Assembly (NCBI GenBank): GCA_015520865.1
Contig: WAPE01000049.1
Coordinates: 1 to 6,590 of the forward strand
Direction: 5' to 3'
DNA from: Candidatus Iainarchaeum sp.
GTDB taxonomy: Archaea; Iainarchaeota; Iainarchaeia; JAADDC01
DNA length: 6,590 nt
This document shows, piece after piece, positions 5,632 to 6,590 of the stretch; position 1 is the first letter of the stretch, and the number at the start of each line of letters is the position of its first letter. The position numbers and the translations under genes are program-made. Under the pieces are notes generated by a model. That model saw only the letters and a list, made by a program, of their open reading frames with translations. It was not told the DNA's origin and did not search any database.

Positions 5632-5984
5632 ATCTTTATGATACTTCCGAAATCTTCGAACTCTTGAAGGAAGGGAAATACGTATCTGGTTATGTGCTCG
5701 ACCTTACAATTTATGAGTTTGCCAACGTTGTTTGGAAAAACGTTTTACGGAAGAGATTAGACAAAAACGCCGGATTAGACTTGCTCAGGCTCTTCCTTGA
5801 GCAAGACATAGAAATAATAAGGGTAGATCCGGAGGATGGGAAAGGGATCCTTTCGCTTGCTATTGAAAAAGGCTTGACCGCTTACGACGCGGCTTACCTT
5901 TTTTACGCGAGAAAGTACGGATTAAACCTGAAAACCCGAGATAAGAAACTAAGCAGGGTGTGGGAAGAGTATGGAGATACCTAG
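5628..5984 (+). CDS. vapC: VapC-type PIN-domain ribonuclease toxin
   Basis: PIN-domain VapC toxins are Mg/Mn-dependent endoribonucleases that cut tRNA or rRNA and stop translation when not held by VapB. The 118-aa product is of normal length for the family. The acidic active-site residues are all visible: Asp5 in LYDTSEI, Glu30 in IYEFANVVWK, Asp87 in LTAYDAAYLFYARKYGL and Asp105 in KTRDKKL, so it should be catalytically competent. ATG 5628 overlaps the vapB stop (ATGA) and has GGAGG upstream. The 3' end runs 14 nt into the predicted start of the DHH phosphoesterase gene, an unusually tight join for a toxin-antitoxin module, which suggests it has been fixed here for some time or that the DHH gene starts later. 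The RNA target cannot be predicted. Confidence 0.9.
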   Translation: MNLYDTSEIFELLKEGKYVSGYVLDLTIYEFANVVWKNVLRKRLDKNAGLDLLRLFLEQDIEIIRVDPEDGKGILSLAIEKGLTAYDAAYLFYARKYGLNLKTRDKKLSRVWEEYGDT

Positions 5985-6590
5985 AGAGATCCGGATACCA
6001 GAGGGGATGGAAAGACAGAAGCAACGATTCCTAGATAAGCTAGAGAAGGAAGATAAGGTCATACTTTACCACGACATCGATCCTGACGGAATTGTAGCAG
6101 GAGCGCTCCTTAAAAAACTACTAGAAAATATGGGCATTGATACAGAGGCCTTTGGAAAGGATAGGGAGGAGGTTTCTTTCGAAGAAGGGAACACCTATCT
6201 CCTCGCAGACATAAGGATCGATAGAGTCATCGCAGAAGATGCAAGAAAAACTGGAGTAAGGTTGTACTACGTGGATCATCACGAACCTACGGAGCTCCCG
6301 AGAAACACCGTTCACTTCAATCCGTGGTTAATGAAGGATGTGAACTTTCCAGTAAAGCCCTATTCCTACAACACCGCCCTATTGGCCTGGATACTAGAGG
6401 ATTTACCCGAGGGGGAAGATTGGAAGGTCGCTGCAGCCCACTGGGCAGATCACGCAGTGGATGTTCACACGAAGGAATGGATGGAGGAAATGAGGGAGAA
6501 GTATGGAAAAGAGACAATAGAGAGGGTAGCAAACTTCATTTCGCTGGCATTAACGTTCCCCGAAGAGGTCAGTTTTGATGAAATGAGGGA
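5971..6590 (+). CDS. DHH-family phosphoesterase, C-terminus cut by window edge
   Basis: The reading frame from ATG 5971 is open for 206 codons to the window end. DHH proteins are Mn-dependent phosphoesterases such as RecJ-type exonucleases, oligonucleotide-degrading NrnA types and related archaeal proteins. Visible motifs are YHDIDPDGIVAGALL (33-47, motif I with Asp37 and Asp39), LLADIRI with Asp80 (motif II), YVDHHEP (100-106, the name-giving DHH motif) and HWADHA (157-162), where Asp160 may be the motif IV ligand. The C-terminal DHHA1 domain, if any, is outside the window, so exonuclease, nanoRNase and cyclic-dinucleotide subtypes cannot be told apart. The start overlaps vapC by 14 nt; ATG 6007 would remove the overlap and still keep motif I, and neither has a convincing ribosome binding site. 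Codon use resembles the neighbours. Family call is firm, role open. Confidence 0.85.
   Translation, partial: MEIPREIRIPEGMERQKQRFLDKLEKEDKVILYHDIDPDGIVAGALLKKLLENMGIDTEAFGKDREEVSFEEGNTYLLADIRIDRVIAEDARKTGVRLYYVDHHEPTELPRNTVHFNPWLMKDVNFPVKPYSYNTALLAWILEDLPEGEDWKVAAAHWADHAVDVHTKEWMEEMREKYGKETIERVANFISLALTFPEEVSFDEMR

Noticed and set aside
6317..6578. Plus and minus frames near the right edge
   Set aside because: They overlap the DHH phosphoesterase frame, which carries all its motifs; these frames are Gly/Arg/Ser- or Pro/Ser-rich shadows.
1..6590. CRISPR array, insertion sequence, tRNA or rRNA gene
   Set aside because: No regularly spaced direct repeats, transposase-like protein, inverted-repeat ends or cloverleaf-type sequence were seen; coding frames cover almost the whole window.

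Overview
The window looks like chromosome from a thermophilic archaeon. The support is the gene content (an archaeosine-synthase-type radical SAM protein, a DUF763 protein, a stand-alone DHH phosphoesterase, an archaeal-style VapBC pair), heavy AGG/AGA and ATA codon use, very tight packing with several gene overlaps, and A/T boxes about 25 nt in front of first-gene start codons. First genes appear leaderless, while two internal operon genes carry GGAGG-type ribosome binding sites. I cannot name the genus from this sequence.

Layout: (1) 1-792, minus strand: the N-terminal 264 residues of a cation diffusion facilitator (CDF)-like membrane protein, running off the left edge, with altered metal-site residues. 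(2) 844-1581, plus strand: a complete agmatinase/arginase-family ureohydrolase, divergent from the CDF gene across a 51-bp promoter region. (3) 1565-2983, minus strand: a radical SAM protein that joins a RaSEA-like N-terminal half to an ArcS-like (DUF5591) C-terminal half, apparently a one-chain archaeosine synthase; its 3' end overlaps the agmatinase 3' end. (4) A second compact divergent promoter region at 2984-3037. (5) 3038-6590, plus strand: a tightly packed series of DUF763 protein, RsmB/NSUN-type RNA m5C methyltransferase (start buried 110 nt inside the DUF763 gene), VapB antitoxin, VapC PIN toxin and a DHH phosphoesterase cut by the right edge.

RNA chemistry runs through the right two thirds: tRNA G15 modification (fusion protein), an RNA cytosine-5 methyltransferase, an RNase toxin with its antitoxin, and a DHH-family phosphoesterase. 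The agmatinase belongs to polyamine synthesis, and thermophilic archaea use polyamines to stabilise nucleic acids. Whether the plus-strand series is one transcript is an inference from spacing. A strong A/T box just before vapB suggests a possible second transcription start there. I saw no tRNA, rRNA, CRISPR array, insertion sequence or clear terminator. No stretch longer than 54 bases lacks a gene.
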